DNA of 64,000 bases. Origin: an uncultured Bacilli bacterium. GTDB taxonomy: Bacteria; Bacillota_I; Bacilli_A; RF39; UBA660. The notes below the pieces were generated by a model that was given only the letters and a program-made list of their open reading frames with translations, made no database searches and was not told where the DNA came from. The DNA is taken from positions 14,134 through 78,133 of the forward strand of contig CAKOMI010000001.1 in the NCBI GenBank assembly GCA_934096605.1. The letters are read 5' to 3'. Numbering within the stretch: position 1 is the stretch's first letter; each line of letters starts with the position of its first letter. Below are positions 1-8,027 of this stretch, piece by piece. Position numbers and translations under genes: made by a program.

Positions 1-188
1 TTCAAGTAGCTGAAACTTTAAAAGGAACAGATACAAACGATACAAGAATATTAGATCGAGAATTACGACCATTAAAGAAAATAAGTGATAATTATGAAAA
101 AATAATATTAACTTTAGATAAGATACCTGTTTCTAATGAAGATGGCATAAAAATTAGGAATGTCTTAGAGTGGTTACTTGATAAATAA
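1..188 (+). CDS. C-terminal end of an ATPase-like protein (partial, runs off left edge)
   Basis: An open frame enters from the left edge (first full codon at base 3) and ends at TAA 186-188, giving about 61 residues. The segment LDRELRPLKKISDNYEK followed by a DGIK..N.LEWLL tail resembles, from memory, the C-terminus of the AAA_14/DUF4143 ATPases found in many Bacillota. A separate full-length member of that general group lies at 15598-16839. Only the tail is visible, so the nucleotide-binding part cannot be checked. Assignment is tentative. Confidence 0.5.
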   Translation, partial: QVAETLKGTDTNDTRILDRELRPLKKISDNYEKIILTLDKIPVSNEDGIKIRNVLEWLLDK

Positions 189-322
189 TTTATAAGAAAA
201 TACGCTGTTTGTGTAGATATAAAATAATACAATTACTATTCTTCTTTTATAGAGAAAGATTGATTAGTCTTTCTTTTTTCGTAGTTTCATGGTACTATTT
301 TATAGTAGGAAAGAGGCTAAAT

Positions 323-3300
323 ATGAATAGGAAAAGGACATTGTTGATAGTAATAGTATTTTTATTGGCTGTTAGTGTAATAGGTGCTTCATATGCCTAT
401 TTTGCAGCGACCACAAGTAATAAAGGTAATGATGAAATAACAGAAATAACTACGGAAGAATTAGGAAGTATTAAGTGGGAAGGTACTAAGGTTTATGAAA
501 GTGGTGATTCCTTACCTGGTGAAATAGGAATTCAGACTTTTAAAGTATCTAAAAATAGTGATAATGGAAAAGGCATTTATGAAATAGACTTAGAAGGAAT
601 TATTGATGAAGCATTTAATGAAGACGTTTTGATAAGTTTATATAAGACTACTGAACCTGATAAAAATTATGTTAAAGTAACAGAAGGTGAAAGTACAATT
701 ACAGGTGATGATGATACCAAAATGTATTATAAAGAGGATAAGTTACAAGCAGTAGGAACACCAGAGTTAGTCTATGGACCAAGAGCTTTAGAAACAAAAG
801 ATCCAATCATTTTGTATCAAGCTGACTTTGATAATACTAATTTTCCCGAAACAACATTTTATTTAGTATATGAGTATTTAAATAAAGATAATCAAGATGC
901 AGAGCAAGGTAAAAGTTTTAGTGGTACTATAAATGTAAGATTAATACTTGAAAAAATAATAGGCGAAGAAAGTGATATCGATATTACATATACCTCTAAT
1001 AGAAATGATTATGTAAATACAGATGAAACACTTACTATAACAGCTACAAGTGAAAAATATAATATAGCACGTTATAGTTTTGATAATATTATCTATACAC
1101 CAGTAGATAATCCAAGTAAAACAGTAACAATAACTAAAACATATACTGAAGAAAAAGATAATATCATTTATTTTAAAGATGACGTTGGTAATACTAAAAG
1201 TAAAACACTAGATTTATTCTTAGATAAAACTGGACCTAGTATTACTGCTAAAACAACTTTGGAATGGGATAAAACTAATACGATAAGTATTACTTTAGAA
1301 GATGAGAAATCTGGGTTAGCTGGATATGCTTTAACAGAGACTGAAACAGACCCTAGCGAATGGACAAGCATTACTGGAAAAAGTACAACTATAGCAAAAG
1401 ACGTTACAAGTAATAAAAAATATTATGTATATGCTAAAGATGTTTTAGGTAATATTAGTCATAAAGACGTTGAGGTAAGTCATGTTGATGAAACTGCACC
1501 AGTAATTAATGAGATAAATGAGCAGGAAAATTATGGTGCCACTAGTGTGATTTCTGTTAGTGTTAAAGATAATGAAACTGGTATAGTAGGTTATGCCTTT
1601 ACAACTACAAATGAAGAACCGACTGAGTGGACAAGTGTTGATAATGTTATAACTGAAGAAAAATATACGTATGAAGCTTCTAGTAATGGAACAATTTATT
1701 TTTGGGTTAAGGATAGAGTTGGTAATATTACTAGTAAACCAATAAATGTTACAAAGGTTGATACAACAGCTCCAACTATTACATTGAGTTTAAGTGATGA
1801 ATTAACTTGGACCTCTTCTAAAACATTAACAATGAATTTTAGCGATGATGAATCGGGACTTTTGGGATATAAAGTGACTCGTGATGATTCTGAGCCAACT
1901 GAATGGTTGAGTATAACTGGTTTTAAGATAACTAAGACTGAAACAATTATCGGAAATGGCTTATATTATATATGGGTAAAAGATAAGGCGGGATTAGTTA
2001 CTTGTGTAACTAAATTTGTGTCATACGCTGATTCAGAAAAGCCAGTTGCTAGTATGAAATTAACGTCAACTAGTGACTCTATAACTATTGATGCTAGTTC
2101 TTCTATTGATACTGAAAGTGGAATAGTGTCATATGAATATAGTTTAGATGACATTCATTATTATTATTCTATGAATCCAATATACACTTTTACAGATTTA
2201 GCAATAGGTGAATATACAGTTTATTTGAAAGTTCGTGATAAAACTGGTAATGAAGGTTTTAGTAAAATGAATGTTGGTGTTTATCAAACATTTACAAATG
2301 AGCTTAAAACTCTTGCAAGTACAGATACAACAAATTTAATGGCTGATGATTATGAAAATTTAAGATATGTTGGTGATAACCCTAGCAATTACGTAAAAAT
2401 AGGGGATAGTACGCTTGGTTTTGATTTGTATGAATTTTATTATAATGGTGAAAAACAAGGAAATGAATTAATGTATTCGGAGGAATGTAACCAATTACTT
2501 AGTGGGTACATGGACATGATGGATTATAATGCTACATGTGAACTAGCACATTCTTATAATGAACCAATTTTGTGGCGGGTTATTGGAGTTATAAAAGACG
2601 TAGATGATGGTAATGGTAATAAAAGTGATCGTGTTAAATTGATTAGACAATTTCCAATTGGCAATTATTCATGGGATACTAGTTTGAGTGCCGTAAATGG
2701 TGGCTATGGTGTTAATGAATGGAGTTTAGCTGATATAATGAAACTATTAAATCCTGGCTATGAAAATAATAAAGATAAAGAGCGATACAATACTGAAGTT
2801 ACCGTTAATAATAGCTTGTTTTGGAATAAAGAAAGTGGATTATGTTTTACCTATTCTAATAATACTGTTGGTACTAGTTCTGATGGTGGTAGTATGTGCG
2901 ATTTTAAACAAAATGGGTTGTCTGATGAATTAAAAAGTATGATTGATGCTGCTGTATGGAATACAGGTGCTATTACAAATTTGAGTAGTTTGACAAGCAG
3001 TTTTTATGAACAAGAAAGAAGCACAAGTAATGGTAAAATTTGTACTAGTGGTAACTATTGTAATGATACAATCGGAAGAACTTCTAGCTGGACTGGTAAA
3101 GTTGGTTTAATGTATCCAAGTGACTATGGCTATGCCATAGGAGGAAGTAGTAGAGATAAATGCTTAAAATCAGTTACATTAGATAAATGGAAATCAAATA
3201 ATGATTGTAGTAATGGTAACTGGCTGCTTAATGTTAGTGAAGAAGGAGCAACCATGACACCTGGTGCCGCGTCTAATTATGCTACAAATGTTTATTCTAT

Positions 3301-3436
3301 TAGTACTAGTGGTTATGCATATTCAGGCTATGCTTATTATAAACACGCTATAAGTCCAGTAGTCTATTTAAAGACTAATGTTAAAGTTACTGGGGGAGAT
3401 GGTTCAATAGACAATCCCTTTACTTTAGAAAATTGA
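323..3436 (+). CDS. Large surface protein with Ig-like repeats and conserved C-terminal domain
   Basis: About 1037 residues from ATG 323, chosen because GGAAAGAGG lies just upstream; the frame is open back to 209 but that extension has no ribosome-binding site and breaks the signal segment. Residues 1-30 are a short basic stretch plus a hydrophobic helix ending in ASYAYF, reminiscent of the SipW-type signal peptides of TasA/camelysin-like proteins. The middle holds about four Ig-like repeats with recurring SGLAGYA, W(T/L)SI and VKD..GN motifs. The last 350 residues form the family domain: WRVIGVIKDVDDG, IGNYSWDTS, GVNEWS.AD, NPGYE, GKICTSGNYCND, VGLMYPSDYGYA and a VVYLKTNVKV..GDGS..NPF tail. 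The domain's function is not known to me. It has paralogs at 25501, 27040 and 54770, and a fifth family member begins at 62150. No G-tract is present here, so this copy looks constitutively in frame. Confidence 0.85.
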   Translation: MNRKRTLLIVIVFLLAVSVIGASYAYFAATTSNKGNDEITEITTEELGSIKWEGTKVYESGDSLPGEIGIQTFKVSKNSDNGKGIYEIDLEGIIDEAFNEDVLISLYKTTEPDKNYVKVTEGESTITGDDDTKMYYKEDKLQAVGTPELVYGPRALETKDPIILYQADFDNTNFPETTFYLVYEYLNKDNQDAEQGKSFSGTINVRLILEKIIGEESDIDITYTSNRNDYVNTDETLTITATSEKYNIARYSFDNIIYTPVDNPSKTVTITKTYTEEKDNIIYFKDDVGNTKSKTLDLFLDKTGPSITAKTTLEWDKTNTISITLEDEKSGLAGYALTETETDPSEWTSITGKSTTIAKDVTSNKKYYVYAKDVLGNISHKDVEVSHVDETAPVINEINEQENYGATSVISVSVKDNETGIVGYAFTTTNEEPTEWTSVDNVITEEKYTYEASSNGTIYFWVKDRVGNITSKPINVTKVDTTAPTITLSLSDELTWTSSKTLTMNFSDDESGLLGYKVTRDDSEPTEWLSITGFKITKTETIIGNGLYYIWVKDKAGLVTCVTKFVSYADSEKPVASMKLTSTSDSITIDASSSIDTESGIVSYEYSLDDIHYYYSMNPIYTFTDLAIGEYTVYLKVRDKTGNEGFSKMNVGVYQTFTNELKTLASTDTTNLMADDYENLRYVGDNPSNYVKIGDSTLGFDLYEFYYNGEKQGNELMYSEECNQLLSGYMDMMDYNATCELAHSYNEPILWRVIGVIKDVDDGNGNKSDRVKLIRQFPIGNYSWDTSLSAVNGGYGVNEWSLADIMKLLNPGYENNKDKERYNTEVTVNNSLFWNKESGLCFTYSNNTVGTSSDGGSMCDFKQNGLSDELKSMIDAAVWNTGAITNLSSLTSSFYEQERSTSNGKICTSGNYCNDTIGRTSSWTGKVGLMYPSDYGYAIGGSSRDKCLKSVTLDKWKSNNDCSNGNWLLNVSEEGATMTPGAASNYATNVYSISTSGYAYSGYAYYKHAISPVVYLKTNVKVTGGDGSIDNPFTLEN

Positions 3437-3460
3437 TATGTAATAAGCATATCTTTTTTT
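3435..3460 (+). terminator. Rho-independent terminator after the first surface gene
   Basis: GATATG (3435-3440) pairs with CATATC (3448-3453) and is followed by seven T. The same stem closes the paralog at 56553, suggesting the gene and its terminator were duplicated as a unit. Confidence 0.75.
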
Positions 3461-3504
3461 GTATATTTTAAATATTTAATACCATTATATAAATGGGTGA
3501 TACG

Positions 3505-3942
3505 ATGAATAAAGATGAATATCAAAAAATGGTTAAAGAATTTACACCTAAAGAAAATAAGATTAAAAAAGCTTTTATTTCTTTTTTAGTGGGTGGTTCT
3601 TTAGGTTTTGCAAGTGAGGTTGTAGTGAATATTTTAGTTAACTCGTTTGGGATGGAAATTAGTGAAGCATATGTTTATTTATGTGTTTTATTGATCTTAA
3701 TAGCTAGCTTTTTAACAGCTTTAGGTTTTTTTGATAACTTAGTTAGTAAAGTTGGGGCGGGGTTATTTTTGCCTACTACAGGTTTTGCCCATTCAATAAC
3801 CTCTTCGGCATTGGATTATAAAAAAGATGGCATGATTACTGGTCTTGGATCTAGCTTTTTTAAATTAGCTGGAAGTGTTTTATTGTATGGTATTTTAGGT
3901 GGATTTTTCTTTGCGATATTAGGGGTGATCATTTATGGCTAG
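3505..3942 (+). CDS. spoVAC: Stage V sporulation protein AC
   Basis: A 145-residue membrane protein with four or so hydrophobic segments. The motifs VGGSLGF, VGAGLFLPTTGFAHS and GLGSSFFKLAGSVLLYG are characteristic of SpoVAC, part of the channel that moves dipicolinic acid into the forespore and out on germination. The start at 3505 is preferred over ATG 3493 because GGGTGA lies just upstream of 3505. It overlaps spoVAD by 8 bases and is the first gene of a three-gene operon. Confidence 0.93.
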   Translation: MNKDEYQKMVKEFTPKENKIKKAFISFLVGGSLGFASEVVVNILVNSFGMEISEAYVYLCVLLILIASFLTALGFFDNLVSKVGAGLFLPTTGFAHSITSSALDYKKDGMITGLGSSFFKLAGSVLLYGILGGFFFAILGVIIYG

Positions 3943-4915
3943 TAAAAAATTAAATAATATTTTTATAAAAGATGCGTTTTCAGTAGCAGGTCCTGTTGAA
4001 AGAAAAGGTTCGATTAAGAACTATGACTTGGAGATGGATGATTATTATTATAAAGAAAAAACTTTTGAACAAGCAGAAATTAAAATGCAAAGAGTTGTTA
4101 TTGATAATGTTTTACAAAAGAATCATTTATTAAATAAGGATATTGATGTTTTAGTAAGTGGTGATTTATCAAATCAAATAAGTGTTTCTTGTTATGCAGC
4201 AAGTCATTATAAAATACCTTTTTTTGGCGTTTATTCAGCTTGTGCATCGTTTGTAGAATCTTTAATTGTAGCTAGTGAGTTAATTGAAAATAAACGAAAT
4301 GCTTATGCTATATGTGTTACTAGTTCTCATAATTTAAATGCAGAAAAGCAGTTTAGGTATCCAATAGAATATGGGGCTCCTAAACCACTTACGACAACTT
4401 TTACAGCAACGGGAGCAGTGGCAACATGCTTATCTAAAGAAAAAACAAATGTTAAAGTTGAGAGTTACACTATGGGTGAGGTCATAGATAAGGGTATTAA
4501 AGATGCTTCTTTTATGGGAGCGGTTATGGCCCCTGCAGCGGCCCATGTACTTGTTAAACACTTAGAAGAAATGAAAAGAAATGTTGATTATTATGACTTG
4601 ATTTTATCAGGTGATTTGGGTTGTGTAGGAGCATCTATATTAAAGGAATATTTAAAAAGAGCTTATAATATAAAAATGAAAAAGTATTTAGATAGTGGAT
4701 GTGAATTATATTTAAAAAGCCAGGAAGAAACTTTTTCAGGAGCAAGTGGACCTGTCGCTTTACCGCTTTACTTATTTAATAAAATTTTAAAAGAAAAAAA
4801 ATATAGTAAGATATTAATTATTGGTACGGGTTCTTTACATAACCCGACGATCGTTAATCAAAAGATGAGTATACCAGCGGTTGCACATGCTATTTCTTTG
4901 GAGGTGACAAAATGA
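3935..4915 (+). CDS. spoVAD: Stage V sporulation protein AD
   Basis: A 326-residue thiolase-fold protein, matching the usual SpoVAD length of about 335. Recognisable segments include DAFSVAGPVE near the N-terminus, SGDLSNQI, VYSACASFVESL, and GTGSLHNPT near the C-terminus. In Bacillus SpoVAD binds dipicolinic acid and is needed for its uptake into spores. The start overlaps the end of spoVAC and its stop overlaps the ATG of spoVAE (ATGA), so the three are translationally coupled. Confidence 0.93.
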   Translation: MASKKLNNIFIKDAFSVAGPVERKGSIKNYDLEMDDYYYKEKTFEQAEIKMQRVVIDNVLQKNHLLNKDIDVLVSGDLSNQISVSCYAASHYKIPFFGVYSACASFVESLIVASELIENKRNAYAICVTSSHNLNAEKQFRYPIEYGAPKPLTTTFTATGAVATCLSKEKTNVKVESYTMGEVIDKGIKDASFMGAVMAPAAAHVLVKHLEEMKRNVDYYDLILSGDLGCVGASILKEYLKRAYNIKMKKYLDSGCELYLKSQEETFSGASGPVALPLYLFNKILKEKKYSKILIIGTGSLHNPTIVNQKMSIPAVAHAISLEVTK

Positions 4916-5262
4916 TATTTTTATATGCGTTTTTAATTGCAGGGCTTTTTTGTATGAGTGCACAGATTTTGCTTGATAATACTAAGCTTACACCAGGACA
5001 TATTACTAGTATTTATACTGTTTTGGGAGCTTGTTTATCATTCCTAGGAATTTATCAAAAATTAATTGATTTAGGTGGAGCTGGGGCAACAATTTTAATA
5101 TCTAACTTTGGTCACTTATTATATCAAGGGGGTTATAGTGGTTTTCATGAGTTTGGTTTTATTGGCTTTTTTAGTGGACTTTTAGTAAAATCAAGTGCGG
5201 CTATTGTAGCGGCGGTGGTGTTTTCTTTCATATTTGCTTTGATATTTAAACCTAAAAATTAG
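4912..5262 (+). CDS. spoVAE: Stage V sporulation protein AE
   Basis: A 116-residue protein with three or four hydrophobic segments. The motifs LTPGHITSIYTVLGACLSF and GGAGATILISNFGHLLY are typical of SpoVAE (SpoVAEb). It is the last gene of the compact spoVAC-AD-AE set. spoVAA, spoVAB and spoVAF are not present next to it, and no germinant receptor gene lies in the window. A T-rich stretch follows the stop but I see only a weak hairpin there. Confidence 0.92.
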   Translation: MIFLYAFLIAGLFCMSAQILLDNTKLTPGHITSIYTVLGACLSFLGIYQKLIDLGGAGATILISNFGHLLYQGGYSGFHEFGFIGFFSGLLVKSSAAIVAAVVFSFIFALIFKPKN

Positions 5263-5324
5263 AGAAAAGTTCTTTTTCTTTTTCTTATCATTTGTTATAA
5301 TATTGTTAGGAAAATGGTGATTAA

Positions 5325-6269
5325 ATGAAAAAGAATAAAAAGAATAAAAATGAGAAAGTTATTTTAAATCATGAAGAATTAATGCCTACAACAATTGGAG
5401 TGCTTGATGAAAAAGATAATGGTGTTTTAGGAGTTGTTTTAATAATTGGCTTATTTCTAGCTTGTATTTTCTTATTACCATATATAACGGAATGGTATAA
5501 AGATTTTACTAGTAAGCCAGATGTAACAGTAGCACCTAATAATAATAAAACTAATTCAACAGATAATGATGAACAAAATACAGAAGTAACATATTCTAAG
5601 ATTGATAACAATTTAAATATAACAGTTGATGACTATAAATTTACTGGCTTTACTGTAAGTAATAATAAAATATCATTTAAAGTAACACCTAATAGTAAGG
5701 ATAGTAATTACTTTATAAATCATAATTACTATTTTGAACTTTTTGATGAATCTAAGAAAATGTTACAAAGAATTAAATTTTCAAATACGGCTATTACAAA
5801 AGATATGACTTATACTTATGATATAAATGCTAGTTATAGTAAGGACGTTTATTATTTAACTTTTAGAGAAATAACTGATGATATGATACCTAATGTAACT
5901 TTAAGTAATAATACTTTAATTTGTACTAAGGGTAATGATGAAATAGCTTATACTTTTATTAATAAAGATAAACAGAATATATTAAATAAAATAAAGATTA
6001 CAACTAAAGTATTAGATACGGTAAGTGATTATGAAAGTATATTAAATAAATATACAAAATTAGTTGATAGTACTAAAAGTGTAGAAGGAATTAGTACAAC
6101 TTTAACACCAACTTTAAATGGCTTTAATTATGAAGCAAATATTAATCTAGATGAAGCAAGTACAAGTGATATTATAAGACTATTTAATGGGGACTACATT
6201 TATTCTAAAGATAGTGTAGCTAAAGTTATTTCTTTTGAACTTAGCTCTCTTAATTATAATTGCAAATAG
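5325..6269 (+). CDS. Membrane-anchored hypothetical protein
   Basis: A 314-residue protein I do not recognise. A charged Lys/Asn-rich N-terminus (about 35 residues) precedes a single hydrophobic helix (LGVVLIIGLFLACIFLLPYI), then a Thr/Asn/Asp-rich linker and a roughly 230-residue extracellular portion. The layout predicts a type II membrane protein with the C-terminal domain outside. GGTGA lies six bases ahead of the ATG, and TATAAT near 5297 could be its promoter. A weak terminator follows, so it appears to be a single-gene unit between spoVA and scpAB. Confidence 0.75.
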   Translation: MKKNKKNKNEKVILNHEELMPTTIGVLDEKDNGVLGVVLIIGLFLACIFLLPYITEWYKDFTSKPDVTVAPNNNKTNSTDNDEQNTEVTYSKIDNNLNITVDDYKFTGFTVSNNKISFKVTPNSKDSNYFINHNYYFELFDESKKMLQRIKFSNTAITKDMTYTYDINASYSKDVYYLTFREITDDMIPNVTLSNNTLICTKGNDEIAYTFINKDKQNILNKIKITTKVLDTVSDYESILNKYTKLVDSTKSVEGISTTLTPTLNGFNYEANINLDEASTSDIIRLFNGDYIYSKDSVAKVISFELSSLNYNCK

Positions 6270-6292
6270 ATGCTTAAAAAAGTGTCTTTTTC
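6268..6292 (+). terminator. Probable terminator
   Basis: AGATGCTT pairs with AAGTGTCT (two G-U pairs) and runs into TTTTTC. The hairpin overlaps the stop codon of the preceding gene. Confidence 0.5.
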
Positions 6293-6337
6293 TTTAATAT
6301 TTTAATGTTTTTTGATACAATTAGGTAGGTGATTTAG

Positions 6338-7066
6338 ATGGATTTAGTAGTTCATTTAGAAAATTTTGATGGACCAATGGATTTGCTTTTACATTTGGTA
6401 AAAGAGACTAAGCTAGATATATATGAAATTGAAATGACTAAGATAATAGAAAGTTATTTAGAGACAATAAGAAATTTACAAGATTTAAATATTGATATTG
6501 GTAGTGAATTTCTTTTGATGGCATCTAGTTTATTACATTTAAAGAGTAAAATGTTAATAGGAAAGACTAGTGAAAATGAAGAAGCTAGTGATGAATACGA
6601 TATTACTAGTGAAGATGATTTAAAAAGAAGAATACTAGAATATGAACAAATTAAAAATGTTACTAGTGATTTAAAAACTTTAGAAGAAAAAAGAAAAGAT
6701 ATTTATACTAAGTATCCTGAAAATTTAAAAGAGTATGGGGTAGAAAGTGAATTGTTTAATGAACTAGGTCTTAATGGAATTGATTTAAAGGGGGCTTTAG
6801 ATAATGTTTTGAAAAGACTACATTATAAAGAACCTACAGAAACAAAGATTACTAGTAAAGAGGTTAGTGTTAAAGATAGAACTGATTATATAAAGGATGT
6901 ACTTAGTAGGAAAAGAAAAGTATGTTTTACTGATTTATTTGAATATAGTACAAAAAAGTATATAATTGCTACGTTTTTGGCAGTTTTAGAAATGTGTAAA
7001 AGACATGAGATATTATTAGAACAAAAAAGTATTAATGATGAAATATATGTGGAGGCGATAGAATGA
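6338..7066 (+). CDS. scpA: Segregation and condensation protein A
   Basis: A 242-residue ScpA kleisin subunit of the SMC-ScpAB condensin complex. The N-terminal signature FDGPMDLLLHLVKETKLDIYE is diagnostic, followed by a helical region with LLHLKSKMLIG and the C-terminal winged-helix segment around VCFTDLFEYS. It acts on the nucleoid during chromosome segregation. A GGTGA ribosome-binding site precedes the ATG. The stop overlaps the scpB start by four bases (ATGA), the usual scpAB arrangement. Confidence 0.96.
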   Translation: MDLVVHLENFDGPMDLLLHLVKETKLDIYEIEMTKIIESYLETIRNLQDLNIDIGSEFLLMASSLLHLKSKMLIGKTSENEEASDEYDITSEDDLKRRILEYEQIKNVTSDLKTLEEKRKDIYTKYPENLKEYGVESELFNELGLNGIDLKGALDNVLKRLHYKEPTETKITSKEVSVKDRTDYIKDVLSRKRKVCFTDLFEYSTKKYIIATFLAVLEMCKRHEILLEQKSINDEIYVEAIE

Positions 7067-7635
7067 ATTTGTTAGGCGCTTTAGAAGGACTTTTGTTTGT
7101 AGTTGGTGATGAGGGAATAACGCTTGATAGTATATGTGATATTTTAGAGTTAGATATGGATGAAGCTAAAAAGTTATTACTTGAATTAAAGCAAAGTTAT
7201 GAAGATGAAAAAAGAGGGCTTAGAATTAGATTTTTGGGGAATGCTTTTAAACTTACAACAAAAGAAGAACATAAACCATATTATCAAAAGTTGGTTACAG
7301 TGCATGATGATAATACCCTTAGTAATGCGGCTTTAGAGGTTTTAGCTATTGTCGCTTATAATGAACCAATTACAAGAGCCGAGATAGATGAGTTAAGAGG
7401 GGTATCTTCTGATTATACTTTAAGAAAGTTATTAGCAAAAGGACTATTAAAAGAAGCGGGTAAAAGTACGATGCCTGGTCGGCCTAATTTGTACGCGACA
7501 ACCCATGAGTTTTTAGATTACTTTGGTCTTGCAACATTAGAAGATTTGCCACCTTTAGAACAAATGGAATTTAGTGGTGATGAAACAGAATTATTTACCT
7601 CAATATATAAAGAAGAAGAATCGGTTAATGAGTAA
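7063..7635 (+). CDS. scpB: Segregation and condensation protein B
   Basis: A 190-residue ScpB with two winged-helix domains. Recognisable parts are ALEGLLFVVGDEGI near the N-terminus, ALEVLAIVAYNEPITRAEID, and the R.NLY..T.EFL..FGL near the C-terminus. It dimerises and binds ScpA in the SMC complex. It is translationally coupled to scpA. A nine-base hairpin (AAAGAACTA with TAGTTCTTT, 7641-7666) follows, without a clear T-run, and may mark the transcript end. Confidence 0.95.
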   Translation: MNLLGALEGLLFVVGDEGITLDSICDILELDMDEAKKLLLELKQSYEDEKRGLRIRFLGNAFKLTTKEEHKPYYQKLVTVHDDNTLSNAALEVLAIVAYNEPITRAEIDELRGVSSDYTLRKLLAKGLLKEAGKSTMPGRPNLYATTHEFLDYFGLATLEDLPPLEQMEFSGDETELFTSIYKEEESVNE

Positions 7636-7640
7636 TTTAA

Positions 7641-7666
7641 AAAGAACTAAATATTAATAGTTCTTT
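7641..7666 (+). terminator. Hairpin after scpAB
   Basis: A perfect nine-base-pair stem with an eight-base loop sits six bases after the scpB stop. It lacks an immediate T-run, so termination here is uncertain; the bidirectional hairpin at 7694 may do the work. Confidence 0.4.
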
Positions 7667-7693
7667 AGATAGACTTTAAAGGCTAAAAAAAAC

Positions 7694-7718
7694 ATCCTTG
7701 AATAAAGGATTTTTTTAA
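7694..7718. terminator. Bidirectional terminator between scpB and rpmB
   Basis: ATCCTT (7694-7699) pairs with AAGGAT (7705-7710). The stem has an A-run on the left and a T-run on the right, so it can end transcripts arriving from either side of this convergent junction. Confidence 0.75.
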
Positions 7719-7873
7719 CTTAATTTTTTTGCTTCACGTGCACTAATGATTACTTTTTCTCCATTAATTGTTTTCTTTTGTAAATTAGGTTTTTGAACTC
7801 TTTTTGTAGCATTACATGCTTTACTTCTTGAATTAACACTTAAAGGTTTTTTCGTTGATACTTTTTTAGCCAT
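7715..7873 (-). CDS. rpmB: Large-subunit ribosomal protein bL28
   Basis: A 52-residue basic protein on the minus strand. It begins MAKK and ends with NLQKKTINGEKVIISAREAKKL, which matches the C-terminal signature of bL28 (NLQK..v.g...vSARalk). GGAGGT lies seven bases before the ATG. It is slightly shorter than the usual 60-65 residues and lacks the zinc-ribbon cysteines seen in some bL28. It sits convergently between scpB and dnaE and ends at a bidirectional terminator. Confidence 0.88.
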   Translation of the reverse strand: MAKKVSTKKPLSVNSRSKACNATKRVQKPNLQKKTINGEKVIISAREAKKLS

Positions 7874-8027
7874 TGTTTTCACCTCCACGTTTTCTTTTTC
7901 TTTAAAGATTTTAACAAAATATTACTTTAAAGTCAAATATTTCTTAGTCAAAATATTTATTTTAGCAAATTTATAGTAATAATTCTTTTACTTTGGTATA
8001 ATAAATTTGGAAATGAGGGATAAAGTT

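Noticed and set aside
209..322. N-terminal extension of the first surface protein to an upstream start
   Set aside because: No ribosome-binding site is found near 209, whereas GGAAAGAGG fits ATG 323, which also gives a normal basic-hydrophobic signal segment.
5262..5325. A terminator after spoVAE
   Set aside because: The GAGAAAAG ... CTTTTTC pairing is weak and A/T only; not strong enough to list.
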